DNA from: Owenia fusiformis
Lineage: Eukaryota; Annelida; Polychaeta; Sabellida; Oweniidae
Direction of reading: 5' to 3'
NCBI GenBank assembly: GCA_903813345.2
Contig: CAIIXF020000012.1
Coordinates: 29,522,184 to 29,586,183, forward strand
DNA: 64,000 nucleotides
The translations under genes and the position numbers were made by a program. Each line of letters begins with the position of its first letter. The first letter of the stretch is position 1. The notes beneath the pieces were generated by a model, which was not told where the DNA came from, made no database searches, and worked only from the letters and a program-made list of their open reading frames with translations. Shown here one piece after another: positions 59,443-64,000 of the stretch.

Positions 59443-61863
59443 TGCATATCGCCATAGTATTTATATTTATTTAATGTTAGTTACCCCAGTTACGAGTGCA
59501 GAAATAGCCTGAATGCGAATATTGAATGTAAATGGACATTTGAATCCAAAACGGGTGGAATGGGTGCATGCCATGGAAACAATGGTACTTGTTTGTTACA
59601 CAGCAGGGTTTAGCTGTTTCTTAATGGAGCATTTTAACAAAGGTTTCTATGCATGTGTAACACATTAAAAATTTCATAAAGCTTTTCTGTCATAATATTT
59701 CATTATGAAGCAATTGAACCTGCTGTGTTTCTAACCAATGATGGCATAAACTGATGAATCCCAGTTTCAAGAATCGATTATGTGGAAAATACCTATAAAA
59801 GAACTGTAGAATTTTATATGGGTACGGGCCTAGCAAGGCATGATACAGGGGAGGCAATTGCCTCACTAAAATTTTGTCTCGAATAATTTTAGATTTTTGC
59901 TATGTCCTGTAATGGTAATATGAGTTCCTCATAGATGAGGCCTATCTTTCTTGAAAAACCTTATCAGTTATGCTTTGGGGGAAGGGTGTGAAATCAATTG
60001 ATTGTATCAATTTTCAAAAGAAAGTGACTAATTATATTATAACAAAAAATTATTATTTGATTGCTGTTGTTTTGTTATTTATGTATAATGCCACCACCAA
60101 CTGGGCCCTTCTGGTATGATTTGTACAATTTTAAAGTTGGAAACTAGAAAAACAGCAACCTCTGAGATGTAGCAAATCACACCGAACAAAACATATTTCA
60201 TCAAATCACTCATCATTTTAAACATTACATGATAATAACAAGACAGTAGTATGATAATATTGACTTCATTTGGCAAAATCTACAGTGAGATACATTTATA
60301 ATGAGACATAATTTCATATTTTGAATAAATCACAAATTTAACATTATCCATATTAAGGTCTCAATTTGAAGAGATAATCTTTAAAGTAATTAGAAGAATA
60401 AACTTTGAAATATTAGCTAGATTCATGATGTCACACCTTGCATTGCAAAGTTTAAGATCAGAATTAGTCCTTAAACGGTTAGAATGACTTAATGGATTGG
60501 TCGCTTGGTTATGTTTTATATCTTAGTTGACAACCCTACAATAGGAAACAACAACTAGTTTAAATGTTTAGAGATATTATGACATCTAGGCACGTTTGCT
60601 CCTGTAACACTCTTGGTCAACCAACTAACCAGGATGTTTTAAAAACAAAGTTTATTGCATTTCATACACCAATCATATTTCTGTAATAGTGTTAAATCAG
60701 AAAGATGTTTTTAAAAAATAAAAATATACTAAATTTGGTTCATGGAGAGATTTATAATTTGGTTAGGTTGTTTAGTACAAGAGGGAAACTCAAACACTCA
60801 CCACCCAAAAAGACTTACATTTGACGATTCAGTCAACATCTTCATGTGTGGAGTCAGTTCCAACAATAAAACCCCAGAATTGCACATGTTATAAAGATTG
60901 ATAAATTAACATGGGGCTCAATGTAAATGTGCAAAATTTTCGAGGTCTGGTAGTATCCACTCGGGCCATTTTTCATTACCACTTCGTTAGTTATCCAAAA
61001 TATATGGTATTAATGACACTTTGGTCAAAAAATGGTGCTTTATATATAGCATGCAGGCCCGTAGCCAGAATTTTCAAAGGGGGTTCACTTTTCCAAAAAA
61101 TTCTAGGGGGGGGGGTTTACTTTGGCAAAAAGCTAGGTAAGATATGGCAGGCATTTTCAAAGGGCTATATCTTTAGTTCTAAGAATACTTTAATCACAAA
61201 AACAAATGGTTATGCTAGATCCATGTCTTGTCTTCAATAAATGACATTAGGATGATAATCGAGTCGATTGGATTATCTCTTAAGCTGTCCCTAATCTAAC
61301 CATCTTCGCCAATTTTCCCGAATTCGGCCGCAATTTTCACCAAAAATGCAGCATTTTATTTCAGCTTTTATGGCAAAATTAGAATTTATTGTAAGGAATG
61401 ATTTACTTCTGAAAAGGAAAACTTAATTACTTTGGGATTAGGATAATCCGAAAACAATGTTTTTTTAGGCCGAATTTTCGACCTAAAAGTAGCAATTTTT
61501 TAATAAGTTTAATGCACGAAAACATTGAGCTATGTCACATGATTGATCTCCAAAAAGAAAAAAATGATCTAAATGAGATAAGCATTATCTGATAATCCAT
61601 TTGTCATTTTTACCTCATAGGTCATGACCTTAGTGTATAGTGTATGAAAAGATGTCACTTAGAGCGACATTAAGATGTACCCTATTTTATGCAATGATGT
61701 TTATAGATAGAGTTATATATGGTCCATAGATGGCACGATATATTCTATATGGGTGAGTGCTTAATACCCTGTGTATTCATTGTTGCATAATTGCGTATTA
61801 TAGAAATGAGCATGGTTATGTCAACATGACTGTGTCATGTAAAGTATGAACAGTAAAACATAA
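59443..61863. other. RIOK3 3' flank with transposon ends
   Basis: No gene is recognised. A hAT-like terminus (TACGGGCCTAGCAAGGCATG) lies at about 59822, and another (CAGGCCCGTAGCCAGAATTT) at 61052, followed by 'GGGGGTTCACTTT' and a G run. The rest is AT-rich DNA without arrays. An AATAAA lies near 60322 but nothing marks it as the RIOK3 poly(A) site. Confidence 0.45.
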
Positions 61864-62730
61864 ATGTGTTTAACACCTAGTAAAACACATACGATGAAAT
61901 GGATATATCACATTAAAGATACAAAAAATGTTCTAATCAAGGCAGCTTTTGACTGCTCCAAAGAACTAGAAGAAAACTCATGGGTTTCAAACGTAAACAA
62001 AATAATTTGCTCTATTAATGAAAATTGCTCTGAATCTGTGGATTCTTCAATTGATACCTTAAGATGTACATCATTACTTAAACTAAAATTTGACAGGTAC
62101 TGGAAGAATAAATTAAACACTGACACTAGGAAAAATGATAACGGCAATAAACTACGAACCTACAGAACCCTCAAGAAAGATTTTAAATATGAACATTATT
62201 TAAATATAATCGACAGACTTGATATGCGAAGAAACTTTACACGTTTGAGAATAAGTGCTCACAACCTCCAAATTGAGCAAGGGAGATATACAAAACCAAA
62301 GAAAACCCCAATTGAAGAAAGACTGTGTGTCCATTGCAATATTATTGATGATGAAGAACATTTTATGATGAAGTGTAAAAAATATCAAAATGAAAGATTA
62401 TGACTTCAAACTGAATTGTCTGATACGGCAAAAGCACAAACAAATCAATTTATATACCTCTTAACTTGTATAAATCAAGATTGCAAAATATATTAGTGAT
62501 GCCTTCCGAATTTTAGAAAGCAATACTTAATTTAGAAAGGCTAATTCCTGCTGCGCAAAAAAGCATTTTGTAGTAATACATATTTTACATTTTACAGTAG
62601 TAAGCATATATTATATGTAGTATATAGTAGTCTAGTGTTAAATCATATATATTCCTTTTGTGTACTGCACTTTCTTGTACCTGACCCTCAGGGGTGTGAA
62701 TGTACTCAATAAATATTCTTCTTCTATGAA
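61864..62730 (+). pseudogene. 3' end of a LINE reverse-transcriptase ORF, truncated
   Basis: The 179-codon frame 61864-62403 contains the C-terminal signature of LINE ORF2 proteins: LRISAHNLQIEQGRYTKP, then a CCHC-like ERLCVHCNIIDDEEHFMMKC. The upstream endonuclease and polymerase domains are absent, so this is a 5'-truncated insertion, the usual LINE fate. A stop at 62401 interrupts the end; LQTELSDTAKAQTNQFIYLL continues just past it. The 3' UTR ends near AATAAATATTCTTCTTC at about 62708-62725. Clade not determined. Confidence 0.75.
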
Positions 62731-64000
62731 ATGTTACACATTTGCGATGTTTCAAAACATGATTCAATACCATCTTATTTGAATTAACTCTTCCCATGTG
62801 TATCTTTCTTTATCATCAACCATCTTGGATGTTTCGAAAGTGCCTTCTGTAAAGGGGTTTGCTGTAAATGACCTTACGGATAGTGTTATTTGTAGTAGTA
62901 TTGATACAGGTACCACTGTATACAGAGTACATGCAAATAATAATTTTCTCCAATGGTTTGGCCAAACATTTGTTGCATTTTTTGTTCATTTCAAATTATA
63001 TTGGATTGTTTTTGCTGATTGGAATTTTTATGGAATAAACAGTTTAATGCTATGGGTTTTGCCCTTTGACAATAGGTACATTGCATTGTGTAATTAAGAT
63101 ATAGTCATTCAATCACTCTACTAGTATTCCCTCAGTCAATACTTCGGGCTTTGTATAAAAAACTTTATAACTCGTACCCACGTACCTACGTACTTGGGGC
63201 ATGATACATTCTTTGAAGGGTTCATTTCTAACGTTTCAGATTATTCAGATTATATGAATTGTAGGTGCATTAATGCACTCGTAGACCTGATGACCATTGT
63301 GAATTCTTGTGTTTTTTTGGATTATGGCGACGGCTTTTGAGAATGGATGTTGACCCTTTAAAACGCCTATGGACTTGGAAGAGACTAGATTTTATCTATC
63401 CCACATCATTTGAGACTGAATGCTCTATCTTGTATGAGTACTTGTATCTACAACTATTTTTGAGGTTATGAGTATTGGCTATCAATTTCTAATTTTTTCT
63501 TCTACATGTATTGTAATGACTTCAGTATGAATGAAATGTCCCTTGGTGTTCTGGTCTTTGATTGTGATATCGGTTCTTGAATGTTTGGGGGAAAGGGGGT
63601 ATAAGACATTGTTTCCTTTCACGTTATATCATGGTTTTGAGATATATGGGGTTTGTTTTTCTTGACTGGTATGCACTTAGAGTTTGCTTTTTCTTGCTAA
63701 GTTCCATTACAACTTTTGGTCCTTTCCCTTGACACCAGTGCTTAGATATTCTTATAGAACTAACATTTCTAGTCATAAAATAAGGCAAGATTTGCAAAAT
63801 TGTTTATTTTTGCTATTTTATCCTCTATAAAAAATGCCTAATTGAAATGCTCGTTCACTATAGAACCAATCTACACTAAAACGTTTTTTATTTGCTGGGA
63901 AATTCCAGGAAGTCGTCTAAAAGGTGTCACCTACATTGCCACATTTAGATTGCTCCCCCATTTAATATGGAATCATCATCCACTGTTAAGCACAACTGCA
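62731..64000. other. Nothing recognised
   Basis: AT-rich DNA. The longest frame (62798-63097) shows no family I know and no clear splice context. No arrays or inverted-repeat elements were noticed. Confidence 0.4.

Overview
This window is eukaryotic nuclear DNA. Its genes are split by GT-AG introns, it is AT-rich, and it carries many small inverted-repeat transposons, LINE and SINE remnants and satellites. The gene set, together with CCGT-type microsatellites and TGACCTT-rich repeats, suggests a marine invertebrate, probably a lophotrochozoan such as a mollusc. That placement is an inference from genome style, not from a marker gene. I rebuilt exon structures by hand from splice sites, reading phase and recalled family similarity. 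No database search was possible.

Layout. (1) 314-3289, minus: an ERp29-like ER lumen chaperone, 4 exons, ending in a perfect KDEL. (2) 3290-3400: a compact head-to-head promoter with two ETS-type ACTTCCGGT sites. (3) 4700-21363, plus: TBCCD1 (TBCC-domain protein of the centrosome/Golgi), 18 coding exons. (4) 25343-43087, minus: a three-finger U1-type C2H2 zinc-finger protein, 5 exons. Its last intron (25504-37255) contains a complete second gene on the same strand, (5) 29063-34428, a WSCD-like Golgi sulfotransferase with 4 coding exons. (6) 44978-46990, plus: an intronless SAM-like plus seven-helix membrane protein with two similar halves, family unknown. (7) 51179-59442, plus: RIOK3, an atypical RIO kinase, 10 coding exons. 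(8) 61864-62500: the decayed 3' end of a LINE reverse-transcriptase ORF.

The most unusual feature of the window is a recurring pattern. In every multi-exon gene, a tandem array is made of a piece of a coding exon plus the adjoining splice site: a 99-bp unit x ~27 carrying a 5' splice site (TBCCD1 exon 14), a 94-99-bp unit x 18 carrying a 3' splice site (zinc-finger exon 4), a ~116-bp unit x ~7 carrying a 3' splice site (sulfotransferase exon 2), a 133-bp unit x 4 carrying a 3' splice site (RIOK3 exon 6), a two-copy duplication at TBCCD1 exon 13, and a ~41-bp repeat at the ERp29 exon 4 acceptor. In each case only one copy joins to a full reading frame. The others are intronic decoys with intact-looking splice sites.

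The rest is mobile DNA: pogo/Tigger-like and mariner-like MITEs, hAT-like elements with 8-bp target duplications, a 1.7-kb near-palindromic element in a RIOK3 intron, and a 1.6-kb inverted-repeat element filled almost entirely with a minisatellite.
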